From: an uncultured Actinomycetes bacterium | GTDB taxonomy: Bacteria; Actinomycetota; Actinomycetes; S36-B12 | DNA length: 17,953 bases | Assembly (NCBI GenBank): GCA_905181745.1 | Contig: CAJIYV010000157.1 | Location: forward strand, 1-17,953 | Direction of reading: 5' to 3' | Shown: positions 1 to 7,930 of the stretch, piece by piece | Numbering within the stretch: position 1 is the first letter of the stretch | Layout: the number at the start of each line of letters is the position of its first letter | The notes under the pieces: generated by a model | Seen by the model: the letters and a program-made list of their open reading frames with translations, nothing else | Told to the model about the DNA's origin: nothing | Database searches by the model: none | Made by a program: the position numbers and the translations under genes

Positions 1-152
1 GCGGCAAGAACTGCCGCAGCCACACGTAATGCCGCAAGGTGCGCTGCGGAGTAACGCTCATGGGGCGTGTGTGCGACTACGGCTTCTTGCAAACTTTCTT
101 GGGCGCAATGCAGTAGCTCTAACGCTGGACGTCGCGTGAACTTTCCAACCAT
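1..152 (-). CDS. SAV_6107-type HEPN-domain protein, N-terminal part
   Basis: Partial gene running off the left edge. The minus strand is open from ATG at 150-152 to base 1, giving 50 codons that begin MVGKFTRRPALELLHCAQES and continue with HERYSAAHLAALRVAAAVLA. That alanine-rich helical stretch resembles the start of the actinobacterial SAV_6107 HEPN family, whose function is not established. A ribosome site (GAAGGGA, 8 nt upstream) supports this start. The frame stays open upstream to another ATG near 277-279, but that extension reads through strong inverted repeats and is probably leader. In other actinobacteria I recall this family lying near a polyprenyl synthetase gene and a pknL-type kinase, which agrees with the gene content here. 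The family call rests on a short fragment recognised by eye. Confidence 0.6.
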   Translation of the reverse strand, partial: MVGKFTRRPALELLHCAQESLQEAVVAHTPHERYSAAHLAALRVAAAVLA

Positions 153-186
153 GTGCAAATCCCTTCGGGTTGACCGACAAAACATT

Positions 187-203
187 GGTGTCGAAAGGAC
201 ACC
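187..203. repeat. Short hairpin, 6-bp stem
   Basis: GGTGTC at 187-192 and GACACC at 198-203 pair perfectly around a 5-nt loop. On the minus strand the hairpin lies 35 bases before the HEPN start codon and is followed by a short T-rich stretch, so it could be a leader attenuator. On the plus strand it is followed by GACTTTTC. Its role is unknown. Confidence 0.4.
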
Positions 204-232
204 GACTTTTCTCGACCCACCCGCACACAATC

Positions 233-271
233 CAGTCACCGGGGCCGGGGTCGAATCGACCCCGGTGACTG
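233..271. repeat. 12-bp inverted repeat with a competing inner stem
   Basis: CAGTCACCGGGG (233-244) is the exact reverse complement of CCCCGGTGACTG (260-271), with a 15-nt loop. The inner sequence 245-265 is itself an almost perfect palindrome (CCGGGGTCGA/TCGACCCCGG around one A), so two mutually exclusive stems are possible. There is no poly-T tail, so it is not a simple intrinsic terminator. It lies in the putative leader of the HEPN gene on the minus strand. Confidence 0.5.
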
Positions 272-350
272 TGATCATGTGGTGGTACTTACTGACCCAA
301 CCGCGCCTAGCCGCGAATCCGGGCCCGGGAGGCAGTTCAAGCAGGTAAAA

Positions 351-366
351 TCGAACACCTGTTCGA
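351..366. promoter_or_regulatory. LexA box (SOS operator)
   Basis: TCGAACACCTGTTCGA is a perfect 7-bp inverted repeat with a 2-bp spacer and matches the actinobacterial LexA consensus TCGAAC-N4-GTTCGA exactly. The right arm runs on into a second palindrome, TGTTCGAACA (360-369). It lies 165 bp before the TetR gene (plus) and about 200 bp before the HEPN gene (minus). A possible plus-strand -10 element, TAAAAT (346-351), touches it, so bound LexA would cover that transcription start. Which gene it controls is unresolved. Confidence 0.7.
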
Positions 367-530
367 ACACGCCCAAAGATAGACCCGGTCACTGACATCC
401 GTCAACCCCACCCCCAAAACCCCCTCTAAACTCCCGTATCTCCTCTACGAGACGCGGATGCGACACAACAGATGCGGGGTTGTGACCTAGCCGTGCACGG
501 ACGCGACCGAACTGCCCCCACAATGAAGCA

Positions 531-1196
531 ATGCATTCTTCCTCTGTCGCAAGCAACCTTGATTCCTTGCACGAACTCCCCCTGCGCCGGATTCCCCGCC
601 AACGACGATCCCGCCGTCGGGTCGCAGACATGATTTCTGCGGCAATTGACCTACTCGTACTCGGTGGGACCGAAGCGGTGACAACCAGTGCCGTTGCCGA
701 AAAAGCTGGTGTCCCAATCGGTTCCGTCTACCAGTTCTTTCCCGACCGGGGAACCCTCCTCCTTGCCGTGGCTGAAGTTTCCAGCCGCCCATTACAAGAA
801 ACTGCACAACTGATTAAGGCCGACTCAGTCACCAGAGCCGAACTCGATCCGTGGCTCATTACCGTGTTGACACGACTTGAAGAACAGTGGTCTAAGCACC
901 CAGCAGATATCGCCGCCTGGAACGCCCTCGTTTCTGTTCCCAACATGAATTCGGTTACTGGCCCAATCTTCACCGACTTTGTCACTGCGTTAACCGCTGG
1001 AATTATTCAGCATCAAAAACCCGCGCACCTCACTGAAAAAGAAACATATGAGCTGTGCCGGGTGCTGATAACTAGCCTGACCGCAGTTTTGGCTTCTTCC
1101 CTCGCACCTAAGCGAAGTCACGCCATGACCGCCTTTAATACTTGGGCATCTCACATGTTCGTACCAGCGCAATTGAACAGCAGCATTACACTTTAG
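531..1196 (+). CDS. TetR/AcrR-family transcriptional regulator
   Basis: A 221-residue DNA-binding repressor-type protein. After a basic N-terminal tail (residues 18-29, rich in Arg) comes a typical TetR N-terminal domain: a helix like MISAAIDLLVLGG, then the helix-turn-helix TTSAVAEKAGVPIGSVYQFF at about residues 51-70. The C-terminal ligand-binding half resembles the TetR C-terminal domains with a W-x-x-W-N-A-type segment (DIAAWNALVSVP). The ligand cannot be told from sequence. ATG at 531 is the first start after an in-frame stop (483-485); no good Shine-Dalgarno is seen. The next gene starts 2 bases after its stop, so the two are probably co-transcribed. The upstream region holds a LexA box. 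Confidence 0.88.
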   Translation: MHSSSVASNLDSLHELPLRRIPRQRRSRRRVADMISAAIDLLVLGGTEAVTTSAVAEKAGVPIGSVYQFFPDRGTLLLAVAEVSSRPLQETAQLIKADSVTRAELDPWLITVLTRLEEQWSKHPADIAAWNALVSVPNMNSVTGPIFTDFVTALTAGIIQHQKPAHLTEKETYELCRVLITSLTAVLASSLAPKRSHAMTAFNTWASHMFVPAQLNSSITL

Positions 1197-1198
1197 AC

Positions 1199-1678
1199 AT
1201 GTCAGATGCTGAACAGCAATCGGTAATTCATGTCCGTAATGCCTTAAAACTACTTGGGGCCCGCGGCGAAATTCGTGCCCTTGATGACAGTGCCAGAACT
1301 GCCAAAGAAGCAGCTGACGCATTAGGAATTGAAGTTGGTCAAGTTGCCAGTTCACTTATTTTTCTTGCCGATGGCAAACCCATTCTTGTCATGGCTTCAG
1401 GCAAGCACCGGGTAAATACTAATAACGTTGCTGCAGCACTCGAAGTCGATGAAGTTACTAAGGCCACAGCGGACGACGTCCGCGCAGCTACCGGCTATGC
1501 AATTGGTGGCGTGGCGCCCGTAGGTCACCCAGAACAATTACCCACAATCGTGGACATCTCGTTGAGCCAATATGACCAAGTCTGGGCAGCAGCTGGTCAC
1601 CCGCATTACGTCTTCCCAACAACCTACGACGAGCTGCTGCGCATCACCGGTGGGCATGCGGCCGAAATCAGCGTCTAA
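1199..1678 (+). CDS. YbaK/EbsC-family aminoacyl-tRNA deacylase
   Basis: A 159-residue single-domain protein of the YbaK/ProX editing family, which hydrolyses mischarged tRNAs such as Cys-tRNA(Pro). The fold signature is visible: ARTAKEAADALGIEVGQVASSLIF, then ILVMASGKHRVNT, and the conserved turn TGYAIGGVAPVGH followed by PTIVDISL. The start is taken at ATG 1199, directly after the TetR stop (1194-1196). An upstream in-frame ATG at 1142 would read backwards into TetR and add unrelated residues. The exact tRNA substrate is not predictable. It is translationally linked to the TetR gene. Confidence 0.88.
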   Translation: MSDAEQQSVIHVRNALKLLGARGEIRALDDSARTAKEAADALGIEVGQVASSLIFLADGKPILVMASGKHRVNTNNVAAALEVDEVTKATADDVRAATGYAIGGVAPVGHPEQLPTIVDISLSQYDQVWAAAGHPHYVFPTTYDELLRITGGHAAEISV

Positions 1679-1738
1679 ATAGCGGTAATGACCCCAGGAA
1701 GAATCAAATGTCGGCACGAACTGGCCACGCCGGATTGC

Positions 1739-1744
1739 TAGCCT
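1739..1744 (+). promoter_or_regulatory. Possible -10 element of the GNAT gene
   Basis: TAGCCT fits the actinobacterial TANNNT -10 pattern and ends 9 bases before the ATG at 1754, which would give a very short or absent leader. No convincing -35 is visible. It resembles the elements before cruF, crtE and the kinase gene. Confidence 0.3.
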
Positions 1745-1753
1745 TGGGCTGAC

Positions 1754-2266
1754 ATGTGCGAGAACCTGGTAATCATCCACCTGCAACCAAGTGATTGGGA
1801 GCGACTTCGCACAATTAGGTTGGCCTCGCTTGCAGAGAGCCCCGATTGGCTTTCCGGTGGAGGCCATGAATTCGAGTCCACTGCCCCCATCGAATTTTGG
1901 CAGGACCGGATAACTAGTGACATGTGGTTTATCGCAGTAGATCACGATCGCGATATTGCAGTAATGAATGCCGGTGACCCCAACCCCAACTTCCCCACCA
2001 GCCGCTGGTTGCAGGCGTGCTGGATCGAACCTGGTCAACGTGGCCGTGGAGTGTTAACTGCCATGATCGAGTTCCTTGACGGCTTTGGGTCACGCCTTGG
2101 CTGGGAAAATCTTGGACTCGGAGTGTGGTTGGGAAATGATCGGGCGCGGACTGCCTATGCGCGAGTCGGATTTACCTCACTCACCGATCCACTACCAAGC
2201 CGGAAGAATCCAGAAAAGTTTTATATTGCAATGTCCCGGGGGATAAAGCGCTCCCACTCAGACTAA
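1754..2266 (+). CDS. GNAT-family N-acetyltransferase
   Basis: A 170-residue acetyl-CoA-dependent acetyltransferase. The acetyl-CoA pyrophosphate loop is seen as WIEPGQRGRGVLTAMIEFL (about residues 93-111, the Q-x-x-G-x-G motif), and the C-terminal part has the usual NDRARTAYARVGF segment. The acceptor is unknown. ATG 1754 follows a -10-like TAGCCT. The last 9 bases overlap the end of the convergent SRPBCC gene. Confidence 0.88.
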   Translation: MCENLVIIHLQPSDWERLRTIRLASLAESPDWLSGGGHEFESTAPIEFWQDRITSDMWFIAVDHDRDIAVMNAGDPNPNFPTSRWLQACWIEPGQRGRGVLTAMIEFLDGFGSRLGWENLGLGVWLGNDRARTAYARVGFTSLTDPLPSRKNPEKFYIAMSRGIKRSHSD

Positions 2267-2728
2267 TTGTTCACTCTCAACGAGTGCTTTCAATCGCACC
2301 AGCGTCTTTAAAATCGCTTTTTCATTATTGTCATAGGCATTTATCAACTTCAATGCGGGCGGGAAGCGCGAGGTTGATCCGTCAAAAGTCTCGATTACTT
2401 CTGTTTGATGGTCATTGATTGCAATAAGTTGGTAGCGCCAACGATGATGACCGGGATGACACCAGGCGATCTGGCGATCCTGTTCAAATTCTTTGACAGT
2501 GTTCTTTATTCGATAAGTGACAACCCAGTGCATGTCAATACCGAACTTGGAATCAAGTTCAAGCACATCTGGGCCGCGAACATTTCCTTTCACAGTGCCG
2601 GAACCGTCAAAGTCAACGTGTTTGCGCGGATCGCTGAGGTACGCAAAAATAACTGCTGCCGGGGCATCAATAACAATTTTTCCCGACCGCACGTATTTTT
2701 TTCCAGTGTTGATGTGGGTTGCTCGCAC
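2258..2728 (-). CDS. SRPBCC-family (polyketide cyclase/START-like) protein
   Basis: A 156-residue protein with the helix-grip fold pattern: the opening strand SGKIVIDAPAAVIFAYLSDP (about residues 15-34), a central strand region ending REIKN-like/EFEQDRQIAW, and a long C-terminal helix KAILKTLVRLKALVE that would close the hydrophobic pocket. Such proteins bind small hydrophobic ligands; the ligand here is unknown. The start is GTG with GGAG a few bases upstream. It is transcribed away from the carotenoid genes and shares its upstream region (2729-2852) with cruF, so a carotenoid or lipid link is possible but not shown. Confidence 0.75.
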   Translation of the reverse strand: MRATHINTGKKYVRSGKIVIDAPAAVIFAYLSDPRKHVDFDGSGTVKGNVRGPDVLELDSKFGIDMHWVVTYRIKNTVKEFEQDRQIAWCHPGHHRWRYQLIAINDHQTEVIETFDGSTSRFPPALKLINAYDNNEKAILKTLVRLKALVESEQLV

Positions 2729-2838
2729 ACGCTCCGCCTATTCTGTGGCTTATCCCGGTCTGAGAGTGAGACCCTGCCCCCATGTCCGATCGGGTAAATT
2801 GTAGCCACACCACTTCAGGTGTACCAATACATTTCTCG

Positions 2839-2844
2839 TATGCT
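2839..2844 (+). promoter_or_regulatory. Probable -10 element of the cruF operon
   Basis: TATGCT, 8 bases before the cruF ATG. The same hexamer at the same kind of distance precedes the lipoprotein gene at 16108. A weak -35-like TTCAGG is at 2814-2819. Transcription would begin close to the start codon. Confidence 0.45.
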
Positions 2845-2852
2845 TAGGTGTT

Positions 2853-3653
2853 ATGAGCTTGCGGGTATACAACGGGCCCCACTCAGTAAGTGGCGGCGGT
2901 CGTTCCAATTGGGTTCGTTTTCTTCCTTGGATATTGGCCGGTACGACCATTCTCGGTCAAATTTTGTGGATTTTGGCATCAGGCGACTTTCGCACGGTAC
3001 TCACGGTAATCACGGTGACAACTTTCTTCCTCGCCAGTGTGAGCCACGCATTCTTGCTCCGTGGACTCGCTTGGACCCTGTCGTTTTTTAGCATCACCTT
3101 GGTTTTTGGTTGGCTCATCGAGGTACTTGGCACCAGCACCGCATTCCCGTTCGGTGACTACGACTATTCCGACGCACTCGGCGCCACTGTCCAAGGTGTA
3201 CCCATCCTGATTCCTATGGCCTGGTCCATGATGGCGTATCCGGTAATGATGGCAACCCAGCGAATGGCTGCCACCCCGCTAGCGACCGCATTTATTGGTG
3301 GCTGGCTACTCGCATCCTGGGACCTATTCCTAGATCCCATGATGGTCGGTGAGGGTTACTGGACATGGAATAATCTCGGTTGGGTACTTCCCGGAATTCC
3401 GGACATCCCGATGCAGAACTTCCTCGGCTGGCTACTCGGTGCCATTGTTCTAGCCTTTGCGCTGAATCTGCTCCCCCGCAAAGTTGCCAACGATACGGTC
3501 CCGAACACGTTACTTATCTGGATTTACGTTTCCAATGTGATTGCAGCCGCAATCTTCTTCGGCCAAATTGGGGTTGCACTGTGGGGTGGAATTGCAATGG
3601 GTGTGGTGATCTTGCCCTGGATCTGGCGAATTTGGAGTCAACCTCAGTGGTAG
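2853..3653 (+). CDS. cruF: CruF-like carotenoid 1',2'-hydratase (DUF422 membrane protein)
   Basis: A 266-residue integral membrane protein with about seven hydrophobic segments. It carries the CruF family signatures: EVLGTSTAFPFGDYDY, GVPILIPMAWSMMAYPVMM, SWDLFLDPMMVGEGYWTW, and GIPDIPMQNFLGWLLG. In Deinococcus and cyanobacteria CruF adds water to the 1',2' double bond of an acyclic carotenoid end, giving a tertiary alcohol. It is the first gene of an overlapping three-gene operon with a glycosyltransferase and a CrtD-like desaturase, exactly the set needed to tailor a psi end. ATG 2853 follows a -10-like TATGCT. The end overlaps the next start by 7 bases. Confidence 0.85.
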   Translation: MSLRVYNGPHSVSGGGRSNWVRFLPWILAGTTILGQILWILASGDFRTVLTVITVTTFFLASVSHAFLLRGLAWTLSFFSITLVFGWLIEVLGTSTAFPFGDYDYSDALGATVQGVPILIPMAWSMMAYPVMMATQRMAATPLATAFIGGWLLASWDLFLDPMMVGEGYWTWNNLGWVLPGIPDIPMQNFLGWLLGAIVLAFALNLLPRKVANDTVPNTLLIWIYVSNVIAAAIFFGQIGVALWGGIAMGVVILPWIWRIWSQPQW

Positions 3654-4777
3654 TTCTCCCCCTGGCAAGTGCACTTTCCATTGCTGTCACTGCTCACACC
3701 GCATTTAATCTCACCAAATTGCGGGCACCGAGTTGGAGCGGTGAGTTGATCAGTGAAAAAGTAAGTGTTCTGATCCCGGCTCGCAATGAAGAGGGTCACA
3801 TCGCACTTACAATCGAAAGTGTTCGGAACCAAATTGGTTTGTCGGATTATGAAATAATTATTCTTGATGACCAATCATCTGATTCCACTGCCACAATTCT
3901 TGGAGACATATCATCACATGATCCTCAGGTCACTGTTGTGACCAATGTTGTTAATCCACCGGATGGTTGGCTGGGAAAACCACATGCGTGCCACCTGCTT
4001 TCGCAAGCGGCGACCGGAAGCGTGCTGGTTTTTGTGGACGCAGATGTAATCCTTGAGCCGACTGCGATTGCCGCCTGCGTGGATTTGCTAAGAAACAAAA
4101 ACTTTGGTTTGGTCGCGCCATATCCCCAGCAGTTGGCAGGCACTTCAATTGAGCGTCTTGTGCAGCCACTCGTAACTTGGTCCTGGGTTGCCACCATGCC
4201 ACTGGGGATTGCTGAAACTTCCCTGCGTCCATCACTTTCGGCGGCGAATGGGCAGTTCCTGATTTTTGATTCACTCGCGTACTCCACGTCCGGTGGCCAT
4301 GCCAGAGTTAAAGGCGAGGTGCTTGAAGACATCGCACTTATGCGCTCCCTCAAGTTAAGTGGTTATCAATGCGCAACCGTCAACGGCAGTGAATTGGCCC
4401 ACTGCCGCATGTATGAAGAGCCAGACTCACTCGTGAACGGCTACACCAAATCTCTGTGGAACGCCTTCGGTTCCCCGGTTGGGTCGGTTGCCGTGAACTC
4501 GCTTCTTGCATTCACTTACCTACTGCCCCCACTTGTCGCGGCAACGTCACCGAAAAAGTCTCATCGCGTACTTGGAACTCTCGGTTATCTTTCCGGCGTC
4601 GCGAGCCGTGCCATGGTCGCCGCCAACACCGGATCCCGACCACTCCCTGATTCATTTGCTCACCCAGTATCAATTGCCACGTTTATTGGCCTCAATGCAA
4701 TGAGCTGGTCGCGACACGTGCGGGGAAAAAATAGCTGGAAAGGGCGCGCTGTGACAACAAGCGCCCCACATGAGTGA
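3647..4777 (+). CDS. Membrane glycosyltransferase family 2, CruG-like carotenoid glycosyltransferase
   Basis: A 376-residue GT-A-type glycosyltransferase. It starts with a hydrophobic anchor, then VSVLIPARNEEGHIALTIES (about 39-58), the nucleotide-binding pair IILDDQSSDST (D74, D75), the metal-binding D-A-D (131-133) and the acidic E227-D228 in GEVLEDIALMRSLK; the C-terminal part again holds hydrophobic segments. The start is GTG 3647, overlapping the cruF stop, with TGGAG 9 bases upstream; a longer open frame reaching back to 3380 lies wholly inside cruF and is rejected. Position between cruF and a CrtD-like gene points to glycosylation of a hydroxylated carotenoid, as CruG does on the 2'-hydroxyl. 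The sugar is unknown. Confidence 0.82.
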   Translation: MVVLPLASALSIAVTAHTAFNLTKLRAPSWSGELISEKVSVLIPARNEEGHIALTIESVRNQIGLSDYEIIILDDQSSDSTATILGDISSHDPQVTVVTNVVNPPDGWLGKPHACHLLSQAATGSVLVFVDADVILEPTAIAACVDLLRNKNFGLVAPYPQQLAGTSIERLVQPLVTWSWVATMPLGIAETSLRPSLSAANGQFLIFDSLAYSTSGGHARVKGEVLEDIALMRSLKLSGYQCATVNGSELAHCRMYEEPDSLVNGYTKSLWNAFGSPVGSVAVNSLLAFTYLLPPLVAATSPKKSHRVLGTLGYLSGVASRAMVAANTGSRPLPDSFAHPVSIATFIGLNAMSWSRHVRGKNSWKGRAVTTSAPHE

Positions 4778-6281
4778 ATCAAGTGCCTCACACGTCGTAG
4801 TGATTGGAGGTGGCGTAGGTGGGCTAGCGGTTGCCGCGCGCTTGAGTGTCAAAGGCCATCAGGTCACCCTTTTGGAGCACGCTGATCGGGTGGGCGGAAA
4901 ACTCTTCACCTACGAGCGAGAAGGGTTCGCATTTGACACCGGGCCCAGCCTGTTTACCCTTCCTGCCGTGTACCGAGATCTTTTTCTTAAAACCGGTAAA
5001 AGCCTTGAGCAAAGCGTGGACCTACAAGAACTTGATCCGGCGTTCCGTTATGTTTTTTCAGACGGAAGCGAGGTGATTCTTCCAGGAGTTGATCCGGCCA
5101 AGTGCGCCACGGCTTTCGGTGACGCATTTGGCACGCAGGCCGGAGCCCAGTGGCGCGAGTTCACTGGGCGTGGCGCGCAGATGTGGCGACTCACCCGTGG
5201 CCCATTTCTGCAGTCACCACTTAAAGGCTGGAAGTCACTCATCCCTCTCGCAAAAGTACGGGACATCAAATCGATTGCACCATTTACCTCACTACGCACA
5301 CTTGCTCGAAAATATTTCACCGACCCACGGATGATCATGATCGTTGATCGCTACGCCACCTACACGGGTTCTGATCCGCGGCGAGCGCCCGCGGTACTGG
5401 CAACGATTCCTTACATTGAACAAGTTTTTGGTGCTTGGCATATTGGTGGCGGATTAGGCTCGCTTGCAACGGCTCTTGAGAAGCGTTGCACTGAGCGCGG
5501 GGTTGACATTCGAGTCGGTGTAACCGTCACAAAAATTGACACCCAGGGTGGCAGTGTTTCAGGCGTTCGTCTAGATACCGGCGAATTTATTGCCGCAGAC
5601 ATTGTGGTATCTAACTCCGATGCAGCACTGACACGCGACTTACTGTCACAACCGGATCAAAAGCTGATGCCAAAAATTACCGATTCACCCTCCCTCGCGG
5701 GGTTCGTTTTGCTGCTGGCACTCGATGGGACCACGGAAGGAATCGCACATCACAATGTGTGGTTCCCAGAAAACTACAACGCCGAGTTTGACGCAATTTT
5801 TGCGCGATCGCCGACCCCGCCCAATGACCCGGCGATCTACGCCTGCGTGCCCGACGATCCGCAGATGCGACCATCACCGGATTGTGAATCGTGGTTCATT
5901 TTGGTTAACGCGCCTCGACATGATTCCAGTGGAGCAAATGGGTTCAATTGGAACGCCTCTGGGTGCAAAGAGCAATATGCACAACAGATCCTTGATATTT
6001 TGGCCGCCCGCGGAACCGATATCCGCCATCGGGTTAAGTGGCAGGAAATTCGAACCCCGGCCGACCTTGAACGCGACGCTATGGCTCCAGGCGGAAGCAT
6101 CTACGGAACCTCAAGCAACGGTCCCCGCGCCGCGTTCACTCGACCGGCCAATCAATCAAATATTCCCGGTCTTTATTTGGTGGGTGGGTCCAGCCATCCA
6201 GGTGGCGGGCTACCCCTGGTGGGCATGGGTGCGGAAATCACCGCGGAACTTATTGGTCGGGCGGAAAAGCCGAACCCATAG
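4770..6281 (+). CDS. CrtI/CrtD-family carotenoid desaturase (probable C-3',4' desaturase)
   Basis: A 503-residue FAD-dependent amine-oxidase-fold enzyme. The dinucleotide-binding motif GGGVGG is at residues 13-18, followed by LLEHADRVGGKLFTYEREGF and DTGPSLFTLP. The family C-terminal signature is GLYLVGGSSHPGGGLPLVGM. The same window has a second homologue (9021-10568) inside crtE-crtI-crtB, which is the better phytoene desaturase candidate. This one, in an operon with CruF and a glycosyltransferase, is better read as a CrtD-like 3',4'-desaturase, although CrtN- or CrtO-like roles cannot be excluded. The start overlaps the glycosyltransferase stop by 8 bases. Its 3' end overlaps the convergent antiporter gene by 32 bases. 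Confidence 0.82.
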   Translation: MSESSASHVVVIGGGVGGLAVAARLSVKGHQVTLLEHADRVGGKLFTYEREGFAFDTGPSLFTLPAVYRDLFLKTGKSLEQSVDLQELDPAFRYVFSDGSEVILPGVDPAKCATAFGDAFGTQAGAQWREFTGRGAQMWRLTRGPFLQSPLKGWKSLIPLAKVRDIKSIAPFTSLRTLARKYFTDPRMIMIVDRYATYTGSDPRRAPAVLATIPYIEQVFGAWHIGGGLGSLATALEKRCTERGVDIRVGVTVTKIDTQGGSVSGVRLDTGEFIAADIVVSNSDAALTRDLLSQPDQKLMPKITDSPSLAGFVLLLALDGTTEGIAHHNVWFPENYNAEFDAIFARSPTPPNDPAIYACVPDDPQMRPSPDCESWFILVNAPRHDSSGANGFNWNASGCKEQYAQQILDILAARGTDIRHRVKWQEIRTPADLERDAMAPGGSIYGTSSNGPRAAFTRPANQSNIPGLYLVGGSSHPGGGLPLVGMGAEITAELIGRAEKPNP

Positions 6282-7764
6282 AGCCGTACCAGCGCGCCAA
6301 CCGCCCACCGATTGAGAGCACCCGAATCCGTTCCTCTGTCCGTACTTGCACTTCGAGTGTCGACACGATCACCAATTGATCTTCAGCCCGGATCCTGGTG
6401 TGCTCATTGGGCACTTCTGCGGCGCCACCACGAATCACGAGTGACACCGCAGCACCTGTGGGTAAACCCATCTCCAGCACGAATACCCCGACAAGCGCCG
6501 ATCCCTTTGGTACATCAACTCCCAACACTGTCGCTGACATTGCGTCCAGCGGGGCGCTCTCCACTTCTAGTTCACGCACCTGCTCGGGTAAACACACCCC
6601 GATCTTTCGACCCATCGCTGGAATAAATGGTGTGTGAACCAGTAGCAAAAGCAGCACTGCGATCAGTGTGGCATCAAAAATCAGTTCGGCCCCAGGGACG
6701 TCAAACCCTAACGGGATGGCGGCAAAGACAATCGGTACCGCTCCCCGCAACCCGGCAACGGAAACAAAAGCAATTGTTTTGGCACCCACCCGAAATGGCA
6801 AGAGTGACACCATGGCGGCCAAGGGTCTAGCCACAAAAATGAGCAGGAGCACAGATCCCACCGCGAGTGGAATCGCCTCTGGCAAGCGGCCAATATCGGC
6901 CAACAAACCCAACATCACAAAAAGTCCGATTTCAGCAATCCAGGAGAGCCCATCAGAAAAGCCAAGAATTGACCTTCGGTGCGGAAGCTGTTTTGCAGAG
7001 CCAATCAGGATCGCCGAGATGTACACGGCCATGAAACCGGATGAATGCAGCACCGAAGCCGCCCCGTACGAAAACACGATCAGGGCTAACGCGGCAATCG
7101 GATACAAGCCAACTCCGGGCAATGCCAATCGAGGCAAAATAAAGCGGCCCAGGTAGCCGACTGCGATTCCAACCGCGGCTCCTCCAATAATTTCAGCGAC
7201 TACCAAAAACGGAATCGTCCATGCGGCCGTCTGTTCCCAGGCGCCACTTGCCACGATACTGACAATCACCACAACGGGTGCATCGTTAAATCCGGCTTCA
7301 GCTTCTAAAAGCGTGCGAACTTTTTCGGTGACTTTCATCCGACGCAATACAGAAAAAACTGCTGCGGCATCAGTCGCGGCCAGTACCGTTCCCAAAACCA
7401 CCGCCAACTGTGGATCAAAATCAAAAATGAAAATTAAGGGAAGCGCAACTACGGCGATACTGACCGCGATTCCCACGGAAGCCAAGGCGAGGGATGGTGC
7501 CAGCACCGGGCGCAATTGATCAACCCTGGTTGTTAATCCGCCGTGGGCCAAAATCAACACCAATGCCGAATAACCCAGGACCGTGGCCAGTGTCGCGTCA
7601 TCAATGGACAGCGCTGGGATCGTGGCACCCAAAACCATACCGAGAATTAGGTAGAGCAGTAGACCAGGCACCCCTAGTTTGCCGGCAAATCGGACCGCAA
7701 AGATGGCGACTAACACGATTAAGGCACCCACAAGCGTGGCCAGAGCCAAAGACTCAAGTGTCAT
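6250..7764 (-). CDS. CPA1-type K+(Na+)/H+ antiporter with C-terminal TrkA-C domain
   Basis: A 504-residue inner-membrane cation/proton antiporter of the NhaP2/CvrA type. About twelve or thirteen hydrophobic segments fill residues 1-390, including the characteristic VVLGTVLAATDAAAVFSVLR and EAEAGFNDAPVVVIVSI (Asp pair region). A soluble TrkA-C (RCK-C) domain follows at about 405-485 (GVDVPKGSALVGVFVLEMGL...IRAEDQLVIVS), which usually senses a nucleotide ligand. ATG 7764 is chosen over an upstream start at 7800 because GGGAGGT sits 6-7 bases before it and the protein then begins at a membrane helix. It lies opposite to, and between, two carotenoid operons, with no evident pathway link. Confidence 0.9.
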   Translation of the reverse strand: MTLESLALATLVGALIVLVAIFAVRFAGKLGVPGLLLYLILGMVLGATIPALSIDDATLATVLGYSALVLILAHGGLTTRVDQLRPVLAPSLALASVGIAVSIAVVALPLIFIFDFDPQLAVVLGTVLAATDAAAVFSVLRRMKVTEKVRTLLEAEAGFNDAPVVVIVSIVASGAWEQTAAWTIPFLVVAEIIGGAAVGIAVGYLGRFILPRLALPGVGLYPIAALALIVFSYGAASVLHSSGFMAVYISAILIGSAKQLPHRRSILGFSDGLSWIAEIGLFVMLGLLADIGRLPEAIPLAVGSVLLLIFVARPLAAMVSLLPFRVGAKTIAFVSVAGLRGAVPIVFAAIPLGFDVPGAELIFDATLIAVLLLLLVHTPFIPAMGRKIGVCLPEQVRELEVESAPLDAMSATVLGVDVPKGSALVGVFVLEMGLPTGAAVSLVIRGGAAEVPNEHTRIRAEDQLVIVSTLEVQVRTEERIRVLSIGGRLARWYGSMGSAFPPDQ

Positions 7765-7921
7765 GTGCGCACCTCCCACCGGTCGTAAACGCCCCACCAA
7801 TCTGATGATTGCCGCTTTTCCTGAGGTAAAGGTATCTTGTGCGTGTTACAAAGGCAGTTTTTCCGGCCCACCCATGAATGCAGCAGGTGCTCGTCGGTAT
7901 GTGCTCAACACGCGAAGGTAA

Positions 7922-7927
7922 TAGGCT
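7922..7927 (+). promoter_or_regulatory. Probable -10 element of the crtE-crtI-crtB operon
   Basis: TAGGCT ends 6 bases before GTG 7934 and 3 bases before GTG 7931, with no Shine-Dalgarno in between, suggesting a leaderless mRNA beginning at the start codon. No clear -35 was found. Confidence 0.4.
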
Positions 7928-7930
7928 GGG

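Noticed and set aside
67..348. A 93-codon plus-strand open frame at the left end
   Set aside because: It runs antisense to the HEPN gene start and through hairpins, has no ribosome site and no recognisable protein pattern.
389..807. Minus-strand open frames opposite the TetR gene
   Set aside because: Arg- and Gly-rich mirror frames of a well-supported TetR gene; no start signals or family features.
3380..3646. N-terminal extension of the glycosyltransferase frame
   Set aside because: It lies entirely within cruF in another frame and gives a Cys-rich sequence unlike any glycosyltransferase; GTG 3647 has its own ribosome site.
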